Shown: positions 17,565-28,166, counted from the first letter of the stretch. The stretch: 64,000 bases of DNA from Clostridia bacterium (GCA_026418275.1 JAOABQ010000011.1:1-64000), one strand, 5' to 3'. Notes: a model not told the origin generated them from the sequence alone. Made by a program: numbers and translations.

Positions 17565-18974
17565 CTATAGGGTTTTCCGCTTGGGAAAAGCTAAAATAAC
17601 CGATGTACCGATATTTTTCTTACTATGAATTTCTAAAGATCCTCCATGATGCTGCATAACATTGAAACAGTAACTAAGACCCAAGCCAAAGCTGCTTTTT
17701 GTATTTTTGGTAGTGAAAAACGGTTCAACGACATGGGGGAGGTCTTCTTTGGAAATCCCAGTACCGTTATCTTGAATTACAATTGTTGCCTTTTTAGTCT
17801 CCAGTCTTGTTATAACGGTTAATGTGCCGTCTGATGTCATCGCATCCACTGCATTTTTTATGATATTATTTAAAACCTCTAAAATATGTGTTGAATCACA
17901 TGAGATCTGTATTCCTTCTTCCAGCTTTTTTATGATATTTATTTTTTTATGTACAAGTAAGGGCTGAGCAAGTATAACTGCCTGTTCAATAAGCTGGCTC
18001 AAGCTGCAGCGGGTTTCGTTCAAAGTGATTTCTTGCGCATGTTCTTTTATTTTGTTGATCATTTCCATCATGTGCTGTGTTGAATTTGAAATTGCTTGCA
18101 TGTCCATTTCAAAGTTTTCATCCACTTGGCCGGAATATTTAAAAGCAGCAGTAACGTTGTCTGTAACTAATGAAATTTTCATGATTTCATTTTTAATTCC
18201 ATGGGTTAGCATGGTAGTGCTTGAGGTTAGCACTTTCATAGAGTTTTCCATCATTTGTTTCTCAAAGGTCAGCTTTACTCCCAGGATGCTGTACTTAACG
18301 GCAAAAAACATGAAAACAGCAAATTGAAAAATGAATATAATTAAACTATTACCGGATAAATTGATTTCCTCATTCCTTATCCAATAGGAAGTTATTGTAA
18401 GGATAAAGATAAATGGAATAAGCAATATGCACGTAAGCAATTTCTGAAGCCTGACCTTTGGATTTTTAGATTTGATGAAGCCAAAGACCAGCAAAAAATG
18501 GCCAAAAAGGAAATAGGGAGTAGCCCATAAAGAAAGCGTGATAAAAAAGTTTTGGGAAAAGGGATAAATATAACTTTCAAAAAATAGATACATAAGCAAG
18601 ACAGGAAAAAGAAGAATGGCAGACCCTGCTTTCTTGTATCTGTTCCAATTTTTAAAAAAGCCTGAATAATGAATACAGAATATTAAGTAGGTATATGGCG
18701 TGAGGAATAGAGAGATAGATGCAAGCGTACCTACTACAATGTGGGTGTAATAAAGTGCATTGCGGTCATCCATATGAAGGTATCGAATAAATAGGTGGTA
18801 GGCAGGTATTTCTACAAAGTAAGATAAACTGCCGATTACCGCCATGAATATAAATATTGAAAACCACTTTGCGGAAACATCCTTCGGGTTTGTAAAAAAA
18901 ACAATAGCAGCCATGAAACTAAGTAGAAAAAAAGTTATGATCATCGGTAAAGCAGCAGACCATGTTGTAATCAT
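17565..18974 (-). CDS. Membrane sensor histidine kinase
   Basis: A 469-residue kinase. Residues 5-235 contain seven to eight hydrophobic helices with short loops, so sensing is likely within or close to the membrane rather than by a large external domain. His258 in MLTHGIKNEIMK is the phospho-acceptor; the HATPase domain follows with the N box (LNNIIKNAVDAM), G1 (DNGTGI) and G2 (FGLGLSY) motifs. The first gene of the pair; the SD AAGGAAGTG precedes the ATG. It resembles LytS-like and BaeS-like 7TM kinases only in outline. Signal unknown. Confidence 0.9.
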   Translation of the reverse strand: MITTWSAALPMIITFFLLSFMAAIVFFTNPKDVSAKWFSIFIFMAVIGSLSYFVEIPAYHLFIRYLHMDDRNALYYTHIVVGTLASISLFLTPYTYLIFCIHYSGFFKNWNRYKKAGSAILLFPVLLMYLFFESYIYPFSQNFFITLSLWATPYFLFGHFLLVFGFIKSKNPKVRLQKLLTCILLIPFIFILTITSYWIRNEEINLSGNSLIIFIFQFAVFMFFAVKYSILGVKLTFEKQMMENSMKVLTSSTTMLTHGIKNEIMKISLVTDNVTAAFKYSGQVDENFEMDMQAISNSTQHMMEMINKIKEHAQEITLNETRCSLSQLIEQAVILAQPLLVHKKINIIKKLEEGIQISCDSTHILEVLNNIIKNAVDAMTSDGTLTVITRLETKKATIVIQDNGTGISKEDLPHVVEPFFTTKNTKSSFGLGLSYCFNVMQHHGGSLEIHSKKNIGTSVILAFPKRKTL

Positions 18975-19293
18975 TCAAAAAACACTTCCTTTTCAAGTCT
19001 AAAGAGTAAAGGATACCTGGCTTAAAGTGTACATAACTTCTTATTTCAGCTATACATAAGCCCATTAACAATCTTACATTGTGCAAAGCTGGCATCCAAA
19101 GCTTTTGGAGTAGGTTGCAAAGCGAAATAGTATAGATTTCTCTAAGTTGCATTTATTACTACTACAAGTATTTGGAAAACAATGCTTTATCTTAGTATAT
19201 AAAAAATGAATGCAATAATCAATTGCTACGGGGGTGCAGGAGGAAGTAGTTAAAGCCGTTCTCCGACCGGGTATAAAATATGTACCTTACTGA

Positions 19294-19743
19294 CGGGGAG
19301 CAGCTTCAGCCCTATTTAGTGTGAGGGATTCACGTTGCCTTGCTGCAGTAAATCTGGATGGCGGACATTTCTTTCTTTCACCCGAAGAAAGAATTCCAAA
19401 GCCATACCTCATGATGCTAAGCACCGACCTGTATTTTCACAAGGATTTTGAACTGGCAATGGCAGATTCTCTCCACGATGCTTATATGGTAAAGGCGAAA
19501 AATACTACGCATATGAATTATATGGATCATTCCCTTCTTTTTCAAGACAGGAAACAGGAGTTGGGGCTTGGGGCAATCGATGGGAAAGTCATGATAAATA
19601 ATATAAACCGAGCAGTAAGTGCATTTCTTGACATGTATGTGAAAAAAGAAAATGATCGGATTTCAACAAACAAATTAATCAATCAACTTGAAGCGTTGCC
19701 GGAAACAGAAATTGATTATAGAATTCGAAGCGGAGTAAATTAA
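19294..19743 (+). pseudogene. C-terminal remnant of a PAF-acetylhydrolase-like alpha/beta hydrolase
   Basis: About 150 codons in frame, opening directly after a stop (19291-19293), matching only the end of a secreted lipase/PAF-acetylhydrolase-type protein. The stretch GAASALFSVRDSRC follows where the nucleophile elbow GxSxGG would end, then VNLDGG supplies the catalytic aspartate region and THMNYMDHS the histidine region. The nucleophile serine and everything before it are missing, and no start with a good SD exists. A GTG at 19321 could begin a 140-residue product, but it would have no active site. Confidence 0.6.
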
Positions 19744-19756
19744 CGGTTTCAAATGA

Positions 19757-19803
19757 AATATACCTAAAAAGTCTGTTGGGTGCGGCTTTTTAGGTATATT
19801 TTT
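19757..19803 (+). terminator. Intrinsic terminator after the hydrolase remnant
   Basis: ATATACCTAAAAAG pairs with CTTTTTAGGTATAT, followed by TTTTG. It persists although the upstream gene is broken. The following 270 bases up to 20075 hold a TATAAT (19896-19901) without a clear -35, and nothing else I recognise. Confidence 0.9.
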
Positions 19804-20075
19804 GATTTGCGGGGAATTTCGTATGCGATTTTAAAAATAGAGTAGATCATCGAAAAGTAGTGACTTAAGTAACTTCATCTCCTATATTTTTGATGTATAA
19901 TACTGGTATGTAAATCTTTAACTCAGCATTTTTAATCCTTAATAAGACTTATGTATGGGAATTTAATCAATGAATATCAAGGTAATTGGTGCGTGGAAAA
20001 TAAATGGATACAGGATGTTTTTCACGTTCAACACAAATCAATTTCCTGAAAAAATGAATTGGGGAGGTTTTAGGT

Positions 20076-20996
20076 ATGCTTATACAAAAAAAAATTAGAA
20101 AACAGATTGCGCTGACTGTTTGCTTTATCATGCTTTTTTGTTCTTCTGCTATAATAAAAACCTCAGAGAGTTTCGGAGCAGCAAGACCAATGATTGAAAA
20201 TGGTACTGAATTAGATTTATCACCCACTCAGACACCTGTTTTTGGAATTTTTGTGCCCGTTTATATTGCACCGGATGTGATTTATCCTTTGGAAGCAGAA
20301 GGTAAAATCAAATCCGGGTTTAAAGTGACATTTGTCAGTAAATATCCATCAACGTATCAGGAGTTTACCGTATACACGGATGAAACGGGTTTCGCGAAAA
20401 ATCAGGTACTGATAGGTACCTATGATATTATAATCAGCAAAAACGGTTATCTTACAAGGACAATAAAAAATGTATATATAAAATCTCCGCCACTTAGTGT
20501 GGGGAGTAAGGATTCACCTATTTCAATCTGGCCGGGGGATGTAGAAAAGGATGATGCGATTAATATGGGGGATATTGTAAAGCTTATTCAAGCTTTTAAT
20601 ACAGCTGAAGGTGATATAAATTATAATTCCAATTTTGATCTCAATATGGATAGGGCGGTTAATATGGCCGATATTTTAGTAATAGTCAACCACTTTAACA
20701 CAACTTCAGAGGATTATCTTGAAGTATTTCCTCCTGTAACCCCTCCTACACAAACCATTAACCCCACACCAGAAGTTACTCCGACTTCCACACCCACAAT
20801 AACTGTTACGCCCACACCTACACCGGTTTGGAAAAGATGGGAGCCAGGCAGAACTTATGTAAAAGGGGTAATCTATAATTATAAAGAGAAACTTTATGAA
20901 TGTATGATTACGCATATGGATTCCGGATGGTTGCCCGATAGTACACCAGCGTTGTGGCGGTATATAATGGACGTTGATACCGATTCTATATCTTAA
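20076..20996 (+). CDS. Secreted X-dockerin protein ending in a CBM5/12-like module
   Basis: A 306-residue secreted protein with no catalytic domain. Residues 1-35 form the signal peptide; about 58-150 an X module (KSGFKVTFVSKYP... SKNGYLTRTIKN); 153-210 a dockerin with two repeats (KDDAINMGDIVKLIQAFN, MDRAVNMADILVIVNHFN); 216-250 a Thr/Pro linker; 252-297 a carbohydrate-binding module of the CBM5/12 type, with the spaced aromatics RWEPGRTYVKG, YNYKEKLYECMITH and ALWRY. It would dock on a cohesin and supply chitin/cellulose-type binding to the cell surface or to a scaffold, acting as an adaptor rather than an enzyme. SD GGAGG precedes the ATG by about 12 bases. A terminator follows. Confidence 0.8.
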   Translation: MLIQKKIRKQIALTVCFIMLFCSSAIIKTSESFGAARPMIENGTELDLSPTQTPVFGIFVPVYIAPDVIYPLEAEGKIKSGFKVTFVSKYPSTYQEFTVYTDETGFAKNQVLIGTYDIIISKNGYLTRTIKNVYIKSPPLSVGSKDSPISIWPGDVEKDDAINMGDIVKLIQAFNTAEGDINYNSNFDLNMDRAVNMADILVIVNHFNTTSEDYLEVFPPVTPPTQTINPTPEVTPTSTPTITVTPTPTPVWKRWEPGRTYVKGVIYNYKEKLYECMITHMDSGWLPDSTPALWRYIMDVDTDSIS

Positions 20997-21050
20997 ACTG
21001 TTAATTTAACTAACCATTTCAAAAAGGTACAAACAGAATAAATAAGCTTT

Positions 21051-21083
21051 AGAAGGCCTATAAAAGATAGACCTTCTTTTTTA
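21051..21083 (+). terminator. Intrinsic terminator after X-dockerin-CBM gene
   Basis: AGAAGGcCTAT and ATAGaCCTTCT pair around AAAAG with one mismatch, followed by TTTTTTAT. Confidence 0.85.
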
Positions 21084-21112
21084 TAATTGTGTGAACTACA
21101 ATTATAATATAA

Positions 21113-21240
21113 AAAATAAAAAGATATTTATTGTGCACATGCAAACGATTTGTATGAAGAAGCTGGTCCGGATGCTGCAGCTAAAGACCTAAAGGAGATG
21201 ATTGACAGAGGGAAAAGGGGAACAAGACTAAAAAAATAGG
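21113..21240 (+). pseudogene. Possible short gene remnant
   Basis: An open stretch without start codon or SD. It reads as a hydrophilic helical tail (DLYEEAGPDAAAKDLKEMI then a basic end RGKRGTRLKK) and stops at 21240, 41 bases before the next gene. The amino-acid pattern looks protein-like, but the family is not recognised. It may be the relic of a gene whose body is gone. Confidence 0.25.
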
Positions 21241-21280
21241 ATAGATAAGATAGATAAATAATACTCGAGGGGTGAGGTTT

Positions 21281-22531
21281 ATGAAAAGAAAAATCCTTGC
21301 ATCTGCATTAACTTGTTTATTTGTAATTCAAAGTGCATCCATTATAAATGCAGTATCTTTCAAACCTGAAGAAAAAAATAGGAAACAACGCTGTGCAATA
21401 AATAAAGGAAATCCGTCTCAAAATCCACCGGCAGACCTGGCAGTGAAAAATACGCCCCAGTTTGTGGTTTTCGGTTTTGATGATAACCGGTTTTCCGGCC
21501 TTCCCGGCTCGGGAGGGAACGGAGGAATGAGGTTTGTATTGGATCTTTTTAAAGGGAAAAAAAATCCTTCCGGCCTTGGCAATTCGAAAACCTTTGACGG
21601 TTCTCCAATACACTTTTCCATGTACACGACATCAGCCAATATCGTTACAAGCCTGGCTGCGGAAAATCCGGTTTATAATAAAAAAGTCTGGCATGAGGCC
21701 CTGATAGCAGGAAATGAAATCGCCAACCATTCCCACACACATCCCAGTGGTCTGGAATATACGGAAAGCCAATGGGAAAACGAAATGGTTACCTGGAAAA
21801 GCACGGTGACAAAGCCGTTTAATTCGAGTGAATCACCTTTAAATCCTAATGAAAAGTTTGGAATTGGTTTAAAGAATAAAAGCATCAAAGGTTTTAGAAC
21901 ACCTAATCTGGAATATAACGAAGCAACCTTTAAAACCTTAAGAAAGCTGGGGTATGCATATGACAGCAGCATAGAGGAAGGATATCAATTTGAGCAGGAT
22001 GGAACAAATTTTTACTGGCCATACAGGTTGGATTGGGGAAGTCCTGGAAATCAATTTACTGCTCCTTTCGTAGGATTAAATCCTCTTCCACCTCAACCCG
22101 GGATTTGGGAGATACCGGGTTATACGCTCATTATTCCCCCGGATTCGGAGTGCGAAAATTATGGGGTAGAACCGGGGCTTAGGGATAAATTTACAGACGT
22201 CACAAAGTATTATATGCCTGATCAGGGGAAACTGAGCGGGTTGGACTGGTCAATGTTTGTCCTCTTTAAGATGAATAAGAAGGAAGCATTTGCAACATTA
22301 AAGTATACCTTTGATCAGCACTTCAAAGGAAACCGTACTCCTATGAATCTATGCATGCATAGCTGTATTTATTCAGACAAGTATATGGAACTTCCCAATA
22401 TAACTGTACAAGAAAGACAGCAAGTTTTGACGGAGTTTTTAGATTATGTACTTTCAAAAGAGGAAGTCAGGGTAGTAAGTAATGCGGAACTTTTGGATTG
22501 GTTAAGAAAACCTGAAGGGTTAAAAGATTAA
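21281..22531 (+). CDS. Secreted polysaccharide deacetylase-like protein (CE4 type)
   Basis: A 416-residue protein with a signal peptide (1-24), then a CE4/NodB-like fold. FGFDDN (Asp67, Asp68) replaces the usual TFDDG, NHSHTHP (His150, His154) is the metal-binding pair, and GFRTPNLEYN is the third motif. Length and the long C-terminal half resemble secreted fungal/bacterial chitin or xylan deacetylase-like proteins. The glycine after the second aspartate is Asn, so activity should be tested. The ATG at 21281 is preferred over the in-frame GTG at 21272 because the purine-rich site GAGGGGTGAGG sits just before it. Single gene, own terminator. Confidence 0.78.
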   Translation: MKRKILASALTCLFVIQSASIINAVSFKPEEKNRKQRCAINKGNPSQNPPADLAVKNTPQFVVFGFDDNRFSGLPGSGGNGGMRFVLDLFKGKKNPSGLGNSKTFDGSPIHFSMYTTSANIVTSLAAENPVYNKKVWHEALIAGNEIANHSHTHPSGLEYTESQWENEMVTWKSTVTKPFNSSESPLNPNEKFGIGLKNKSIKGFRTPNLEYNEATFKTLRKLGYAYDSSIEEGYQFEQDGTNFYWPYRLDWGSPGNQFTAPFVGLNPLPPQPGIWEIPGYTLIIPPDSECENYGVEPGLRDKFTDVTKYYMPDQGKLSGLDWSMFVLFKMNKKEAFATLKYTFDQHFKGNRTPMNLCMHSCIYSDKYMELPNITVQERQQVLTEFLDYVLSKEEVRVVSNAELLDWLRKPEGLKD

Positions 22532-22554
22532 AATATTGGGATAAGTTATTTTAA

Positions 22555-22585
22555 AAAGGGGACTGCCCCAGGACAGTCCTCTTTC
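22555..22585. terminator. Bidirectional terminator between deacetylase gene and argH
   Basis: AGGGGACTG pairs with CAGTCCTCT (one wobble). It is followed by CTTT on the plus strand and by CCTTTTTAAAA on the minus strand, so it can end both convergent units. Confidence 0.85.
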
Positions 22586-22604
22586 TAATGAAAATATATT
22601 AAAA

Positions 22605-23984
22605 CTATTTTAAGCTTTGAATAAATTTCTTGCCGTTTTCAATTGCATTGACCACACTTTCCTTTGCGGGCCCGCCAGGGATGTTTCTTCCGGAAACACA
22701 CTTTTCCAAGCTGATTTCACAGTATACATCCTCTTCGATCAAGCTGGAGAAGCCTTTAAATTCATCCATTGAAAGTTCGTCGATGGCTTTATTGTTTTGA
22801 ATACAGTAAAGTACCATTTTACCGATAATCTCATGAGAGCTCCTGAAAGGAACACCTTTTTTGACCAGGTAGTCTGCAATATCCGTTGCGTTGGTAAAGC
22901 CTCCCTGAGCAGCCTTATACATGTTTTCCTTCCGTACTTTCATAGTCCCGAGCATTTGGGTAAAAACAGGAAGACACATTTTAACCGTATCTACAGCATC
23001 GAAAATCGCTTCCTTATCTTCCTGCATGTCTTTGTTATAGGCGAGGGGAAGTGATTTCATTACTGTAAGAAGCGTCATAAGGCTTCCATAAACTCTACCG
23101 GATTTACCCCGCACCAGCTCTGCAATGTCCGGGTTCTTTTTTTGAGGCATAATGCTGCTGCCTGTGCTGTAAGCGTCGTCCAACTCGATAAAGTAGAATT
23201 CGTGAGAGGACCAAAGAATGATCTCTTCACTAAAACGGCTTAAGTGCATCATGAGGATGGAAAGACCGGATGCCAATTCAACGACAAAATCCCTGTCACT
23301 TACCCCATCCAGGCTGTTTTCTGTAATTGCTTGGAAGCCCAATTCATTGGCTACCAGTTCCCTGTTAAGGGGGTAGGTAGTACCTGCCAGAGCTCCAGAG
23401 CCCAAAGGCATTACATTGATTCTCTTGTAGCAGTCGCACAGCCTTTCAATATCTCTCCGGATCATCTGAAAGTACGCCATCATGTGGTGGGCGAAGGTAA
23501 TGGGCTGTGCCCTTTGAAGATGGGTATAACCGGGAAGAATGGTATCCAGGTTTTTTTCGGCGATATCAAGCAGCGTATTTTGGAGAGAGACCAGCATACT
23601 TTGGATTTCTAAGACCTCATCCTTCAAATACATCCGGATATCCAGGGCAACCTGGTCATTCCGGCTTCTGCCTGTATGAAGCTTTTTACCTGTATCTCCG
23701 ATTCTTTCAATCAGTACTTTTTCAATATTCATATGGATATCTTCAGCATCTACCTCAAACTCAATTAGGCCGTTTTCGATATCCGCTAGAATTTCTTTTA
23801 GGGTTTTTTGTATTAAAAGGGACTCATCCTTTGATATAATACTGCACTCTCCAAGCATTTTGGCATGTGCTATACTTCCTAAGATATCCTGTTTATACAT
23901 TCTGCTGTCAAAACGGATGGATGAATTGAAATCATCTACCGATTTGTCTGTGTTTTTTGCAAATCTACCGCCCCAAAGCTTCAT
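22605..23984 (-). CDS. argH: Argininosuccinate lyase
   Basis: Cleaves argininosuccinate to arginine and fumarate, the last step of arginine synthesis, in the cytoplasm. The 459-residue length is normal. The fumarase/aspartase-family signature loop [11 protein letters not shown] is intact, as are the N-terminal WGGRF motif and HTGRSRNDQ with the substrate-binding residues. It lies 16 bases downstream of argG on the minus strand, so the two form an operon. Confidence 0.97.
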   Translation of the reverse strand: MKLWGGRFAKNTDKSVDDFNSSIRFDSRMYKQDILGSIAHAKMLGECSIISKDESLLIQKTLKEILADIENGLIEFEVDAEDIHMNIEKVLIERIGDTGKKLHTGRSRNDQVALDIRMYLKDEVLEIQSMLVSLQNTLLDIAEKNLDTILPGYTHLQRAQPITFAHHMMAYFQMIRRDIERLCDCYKRINVMPLGSGALAGTTYPLNRELVANELGFQAITENSLDGVSDRDFVVELASGLSILMMHLSRFSEEIILWSSHEFYFIELDDAYSTGSSIMPQKKNPDIAELVRGKSGRVYGSLMTLLTVMKSLPLAYNKDMQEDKEAIFDAVDTVKMCLPVFTQMLGTMKVRKENMYKAAQGGFTNATDIADYLVKKGVPFRSSHEIIGKMVLYCIQNNKAIDELSMDEFKGFSSLIEEDVYCEISLEKCVSGRNIPGGPAKESVVNAIENGKKFIQSLK

Positions 23985-24000
23985 TTTGCACCTCTTAAGA

Positions 24001-25218
24001 TTACTTGTTTTTGTTTTTATCCATCATATACGCTCTTACCTTGAGCGGCAGACCGAAGAGATTGATAAAGCCTTCGGCATCCTTTTGATTGTATACCGCA
24101 TCTCTTCCAAAGGTAGACAGTTCTTCACTGTACAAGGAATACTCGGATTTAGCTCCTGCACTCATGCAGTTTCCTTTATAGAGCTTCATTCTAACCGTAC
24201 CGGTTACGGTTTGCTGCGTACTGTCCACAAAGGCGGATAATGCTTCCCTAAGCGGTGTATACCACTGGCCGAAGTATACCAATTCTGCAAACCTTTGGGC
24301 TACGAGATCTTTATAGTGGAGTGTATCCCTGTCAATACAAAGAAGTTCAAGTTCTCTATGTGCAGCATAAAGGATGGTTCCACCCGGAGTTTCATACACA
24401 CCCCTGGATTTCATCCCTACAAGCCTGTTTTCAACCATATCCACAATACCGACTCCGTTTGCGCCGCCAAGCTTGTTGAGTTCTTCAATAAGCTGTACAG
24501 GTCCGTATTCTACACCGTTTACCTTTTTCGGAATACCTTTTTCAAAATAGATTTCCACGTAAGTTGGCTTATCCGGAGCTTTTTCCGGGGATACCATGAG
24601 TTTTAAGAGTTTATCATATTGGGGCTCGTTCCACGGATCTTCCAGATCCTGACCTTCATGGCTTAAGTGCCAGAGGTTCCTATCCATGCTGTAGTTGTCT
24701 TTTTTGGAAACGGGAAGGGGAATATTTCTAGCTTCTGCGTAATCGATGGCATCTTCTCTGGACTTAATGTCCCAGATTCTCCAGGGAGCAATGATTTTAA
24801 GGTGTGGTGCCAGAGCTTTTACTGTAAGCTCAAACCTTACTTGGTCATTTCCTTTTCCGGTTGCTCCATGGGCTATTGCTGTTGCGCCTTCTTTTTCAGC
24901 AATTTCAATCATCCTTTTGGCAATAATCGGTCTTGCAAAAGAGGTACCGAGAAGGTATTTGCCTTCGTAAACAGCGCCTGCCTTCAGTGTAGGATAGATA
25001 AAATCTGTTACAAACACTTCCTTTAAGTCTTCAATATAAATTTTGCTGGCACCTGTCTTGATTGCCTTTTCGTTCAACGGATCAAGCTCTTCACCTTGGC
25101 CAACGTCTGCTGCCATTGCTATAACTTCATAATCATAATTTTCCTTAAGCCACGGAATGATAATGGAAGTATCCAGACCACCCGAATAGGCAAGAACCAC
25201 TTTTTCTTTTTTGCTCAT
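24001..25218 (-). CDS. argG: Argininosuccinate synthase
   Basis: Joins citrulline and aspartate with ATP, the step before ArgH. The N-terminal P-loop AYSGGLDTS, the [15 protein letters not shown] motif and the [16 protein letters not shown] substrate region are present; 405 residues is the usual length. The SD AAGGAGGG precedes the ATG. Upstream on the minus strand ATTATA (25282-25287 in plus orientation) supplies a TATAAT -10. TGAAT...ATTCT at 25261-25277 resembles half-sites of an ArgR box, but the spacing is too long to claim one. Confidence 0.97.
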   Translation of the reverse strand: MSKKEKVVLAYSGGLDTSIIIPWLKENYDYEVIAMAADVGQGEELDPLNEKAIKTGASKIYIEDLKEVFVTDFIYPTLKAGAVYEGKYLLGTSFARPIIAKRMIEIAEKEGATAIAHGATGKGNDQVRFELTVKALAPHLKIIAPWRIWDIKSREDAIDYAEARNIPLPVSKKDNYSMDRNLWHLSHEGQDLEDPWNEPQYDKLLKLMVSPEKAPDKPTYVEIYFEKGIPKKVNGVEYGPVQLIEELNKLGGANGVGIVDMVENRLVGMKSRGVYETPGGTILYAAHRELELLCIDRDTLHYKDLVAQRFAELVYFGQWYTPLREALSAFVDSTQQTVTGTVRMKLYKGNCMSAGAKSEYSLYSEELSTFGRDAVYNQKDAEGFINLFGLPLKVRAYMMDKNKNK

Positions 25219-25369
25219 ATAAAACCCTCCTTAAATATGTTACAATACTAACGGAAAACGTGAATATTGAGAATTCTATGTATTATAACGTTTCCATTTT
25301 AATATATGAGAGTGGGACAGACCGCCTCATATAAAAACATTTCGGCCATTGTCCAAGCTCCTATTTCCA

Positions 25370-25398
25370 TTGACATGCAATAGTCAAGTTTATATAAT
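25370..25398 (+). promoter_or_regulatory. Consensus sigma-A promoter for the ruv operon
   Basis: TTGACA (25370-25375), a 17-base spacer and TATAAT (25393-25398): a perfect match to the vegetative promoter consensus. Transcription would begin near 25405, about 65 bases before ruvC. Confidence 0.9.
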
Positions 25399-25470
25399 TA
25401 ATGAACATTATACAATAGTATGTATAAATATTCAATAAAATATATATTTATTCAGAAAGAAGTGTATAAC

Positions 25471-25974
25471 ATGATCATTATGGGAATTGATCCCGGGTTT
25501 GCAATTACAGGAGTAGGTATAGTAAAATATGAGGGGAACAAATTTTCGGTTTTGTACTATGGTGCAATAACCACCGAAGCGCACATTCCTCTAGATAAGC
25601 GGCTTCTCACCATTTATGATTCTCTCGGAGAATTGATTCAGATGTATAAGCCGGACGCAATCGCCGTGGAGGAACTGTTTTTTAACAAAAACATTAAAAC
25701 CGCCCTCAATGTTGGCCATGGAAGAGGCGTTGCACTGCTGGCAGCAGCAAAATCCGGGGTAGATGTTTTTGAGTACACCCCTTTGCAGGTAAAACAAGCG
25801 GTGGTCGGATATGGGCGGGCGGAAAAAGCCCAAATGCAGCAGATGGTGAAAGTGGTTTTAAACCTTCCCGGCATTCCAAAGCCGGATGATGTTGCTGATG
25901 CACTGGCTGTAGCTATTTGTCACGGCCATTCCTACAGAATGGGGATTGTTTACGATATCGGGAGAAAGTCATGA
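25471..25974 (+). CDS. ruvC: Holliday junction resolvase RuvC
   Basis: Cuts Holliday junctions in partnership with RuvAB. 167 residues. The four catalytic acids are visible: Asp7 (GIDPG), Glu68 (VEELFF), Asp140 and Asp143 (DDVADALA), matching E. coli Asp7, Glu66, Asp138 and Asp141. The ATG at 25471 places GIDPG at its standard position; an open frame extends 51 bases further upstream but has no suitable start. First gene of the ruvC-ruvA-lipoprotein-ruvB-queH operon. Confidence 0.96.
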   Translation: MIIMGIDPGFAITGVGIVKYEGNKFSVLYYGAITTEAHIPLDKRLLTIYDSLGELIQMYKPDAIAVEELFFNKNIKTALNVGHGRGVALLAAAKSGVDVFEYTPLQVKQAVVGYGRAEKAQMQQMVKVVLNLPGIPKPDDVADALAVAICHGHSYRMGIVYDIGRKS

Positions 25975-26074
25975 GCAGCGTAACCTTTCTGTAAATATTC
26001 TTATAAATATTGTAAATGATTTTGATGAGGGATACTATAAAATAGAATAGATAAATAGATAGGAGGATACGGAT

Positions 26075-26683
26075 TTGTTTGCATATATTAAAGGAAAGCT
26101 TGCCTATAAGCATAACGATTACATGGTAGTAGAAGCCAATGGGGTAGGGTACAAGATATTTACCGCTCTCTCCAGCATTGAATCAGCCGGGGCTGTTGGA
26201 GATGAGGTAAAGGTGTATACCCATCTCTATGTAAGGGAAGATCTTATGAGCCTGTATGGATTTCTAACCCAGGAGGAATTAGGCATGTTTGAGCTTTTAA
26301 TATCCGTATCCGGTGTAGGGCCAAAAGCAGCTAATTCGCTTATTTCTTCGGTTTCTCCGTCTAAATTCGGTCTGGCGGTCATTACGGATGATGCGAAAAC
26401 ACTTACGAGAGCGCAGGGGATCGGGGCAAAAATGGCCCAGAGGATTATCCTTGAACTCAAGGACAAAATAAAAAAGGAACAACTGGTATCTTTTGATGGT
26501 AATAAGATGGAAAAAACTTCCGAAGTAAGCGGAGAAAATGCAAGAGTCTCGGAGGCAATCAGTGCCCTTATGGTTTTAGGATATACTCCTTTGGAGGCAA
26601 GTAAAGCAGTAAGCAGTGTTTATTCGGAGGAGATGGACTTGGAATCCATTATCAAGGGTGCTTTAAAGAATCTGGTCAGGTAA
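26075..26683 (+). CDS. ruvA: Holliday junction DNA-binding protein RuvA
   Basis: Tetrameric junction-binding subunit that loads RuvB. 202 residues starting at TTG (FAYIKGKL, the family N-terminus) with AGGAGG eight bases upstream. The helix-hairpin-helix motifs SVSGVGPKAANSL and RAQGIGAKMAQRI are intact, and the C-terminal RuvB-binding domain (EAISALMVLGYTPLEASKAV) is present after an acidic linker. It lies 100 bases after ruvC. Confidence 0.96.
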   Translation: MFAYIKGKLAYKHNDYMVVEANGVGYKIFTALSSIESAGAVGDEVKVYTHLYVREDLMSLYGFLTQEELGMFELLISVSGVGPKAANSLISSVSPSKFGLAVITDDAKTLTRAQGIGAKMAQRIILELKDKIKKEQLVSFDGNKMEKTSEVSGENARVSEAISALMVLGYTPLEASKAVSSVYSEEMDLESIIKGALKNLVR

Positions 26684-26695
26684 TGGGGGAGTTTT

Positions 26696-28150
26696 ATGAC
26701 AGCGCCAAGATATATTCGTTTTTTAACACCCATGATTATAGCTGCTTTGCTTTGTACGGCCTGCAGCTACAAGGCTGGAGAAAAAAACAAGGATATAAAG
26801 GAGAAAACCGGGCTCACTTCTCCTGCACCGGGGAAAATGAGTACGCCGGCTATAAAGCCAACAGCGCTTTCATCCGATTTGAATGATTTGACCAATTTAA
26901 GTGTTTCTCACCCTCTTATGATAGCGTTTAAAGGAAAACCGGTACTCGAAGCATCAGCAGGGCTTTCAATGGTCATTATCAGAGACTTGATCGGAAAATC
27001 GGAAGAGATCATTCTGGAGAATATTGAGCCGTTACATGAAACCTTTTATCAAGCAAATAAAAAGATAGTTGAAAACCATGACTTCGACAGTTATGATGTA
27101 AGGCTAAGCTTTGAAGGGACGAAAGATATCTTATACTCATTCAAGGATAATACCTTCCATTTTGAGGGTGAAAAGAGCCTTCATAGGGTGTACGGAGCCC
27201 GGGCAACCCTTTGGGACCGGCTCATTGTTGATGAAAACCAGAAAACTGTTGATATTGGCGGAGTCAGTGAGATCATTATGAATGATTTGAAGGAGGATGT
27301 GGACGGAGACGGTACAATAGAAAGCATTCAATTAGTAAGTGGTGTGGATTTACAATTAAAAATTGACGATCAAATGTTTATGATAGAGCCGGAGGTTAGC
27401 TGGTCTGTAAGACCCCACAGTGTGGTAAGCCCTCCAAAGCTTCAAATAGCAAAAGTAAAAAAGGGTAAGTACAAAAACCTCATTGTCAGCATGGTTTGGG
27501 CTACCAATGGGATTGGGTCTACCGTGGACATGCATATATATAAATATGTCAAGAAAAATGCAAATGGAAAGCCGGAGTTAAAAGAAGCTCAATTAACTGA
27601 GCCTAAAATTTATGCCGATTTTATAAACAAGTCTTTAGTCCGTGTAAAAATTCCGGAAGCTTCACTCATGCAAAATGTTAAGATCGATACAAAGTACTAT
27701 GAAGAGTATTTAAAGGAAGATAAAAGTATGCAGTTGAAGGATCTATTCAGTGAGAAGGAAGGGCTTTATGTAAGTACAACCACGGGCTTCGGTTTGGCGG
27801 ATTATGACGGGGACGGCTATCCGGAGATATTGACCGATTCTTTATTGAGGGTTGGGTACAGGAATTTGGGTTTTGGAAGGCTTTATAGCGTGTATGATTT
27901 GGGTGAGGACAAACTCCTTCCTAAAAAATGTATTGTAATTGGGAGTAGTGAATTATCTGCAAAGGGAACCATTATGGAACTCATGACAGACCTGGCGAGC
28001 TTGAATTCCCTTAAAATATCCAAAATAAAGAACTCTATTCTGAGCAATTACCCGCCCGGGGAAATTGACCGGGCTCTCAATGAAATGATAAAGGATAAAC
28101 AATTGGTGAAGGATGGAGAAGAATACAGGATAAATCTATTGAGAAACTGA
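26696..28150 (+). CDS. Lipoprotein of unknown function inside the ruv operon
   Basis: A 484-residue protein with a signal sequence and lipobox LCTAC (Cys23), hence exported and lipid-anchored. Two acidic loops resemble calcium-binding repeats of VCBS/FG-GAP proteins ([10 protein letters not shown] and DYDGDGYPE). The C-terminus ([19 protein letters not shown]) looks like a small winged-helix-like or helical end. It starts 12 bases after ruvA and ends 16 bases before ruvB, so it is co-transcribed with DNA repair genes although its product is outside the membrane. No enzyme motif is seen. It is probably a lineage-specific insertion in the ruvAB pair. Confidence 0.8.
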   Translation: MTAPRYIRFLTPMIIAALLCTACSYKAGEKNKDIKEKTGLTSPAPGKMSTPAIKPTALSSDLNDLTNLSVSHPLMIAFKGKPVLEASAGLSMVIIRDLIGKSEEIILENIEPLHETFYQANKKIVENHDFDSYDVRLSFEGTKDILYSFKDNTFHFEGEKSLHRVYGARATLWDRLIVDENQKTVDIGGVSEIIMNDLKEDVDGDGTIESIQLVSGVDLQLKIDDQMFMIEPEVSWSVRPHSVVSPPKLQIAKVKKGKYKNLIVSMVWATNGIGSTVDMHIYKYVKKNANGKPELKEAQLTEPKIYADFINKSLVRVKIPEASLMQNVKIDTKYYEEYLKEDKSMQLKDLFSEKEGLYVSTTTGFGLADYDGDGYPEILTDSLLRVGYRNLGFGRLYSVYDLGEDKLLPKKCIVIGSSELSAKGTIMELMTDLASLNSLKISKIKNSILSNYPPGEIDRALNEMIKDKQLVKDGEEYRINLLRN

Positions 28151-28166
28151 TTTGGAGGTTAATCGG

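Noticed and set aside
25261-25277. ArgR box upstream of argG
   Set aside because: The half-sites TGAAT and ATTCT are seven bases apart rather than four and the second is imperfect.
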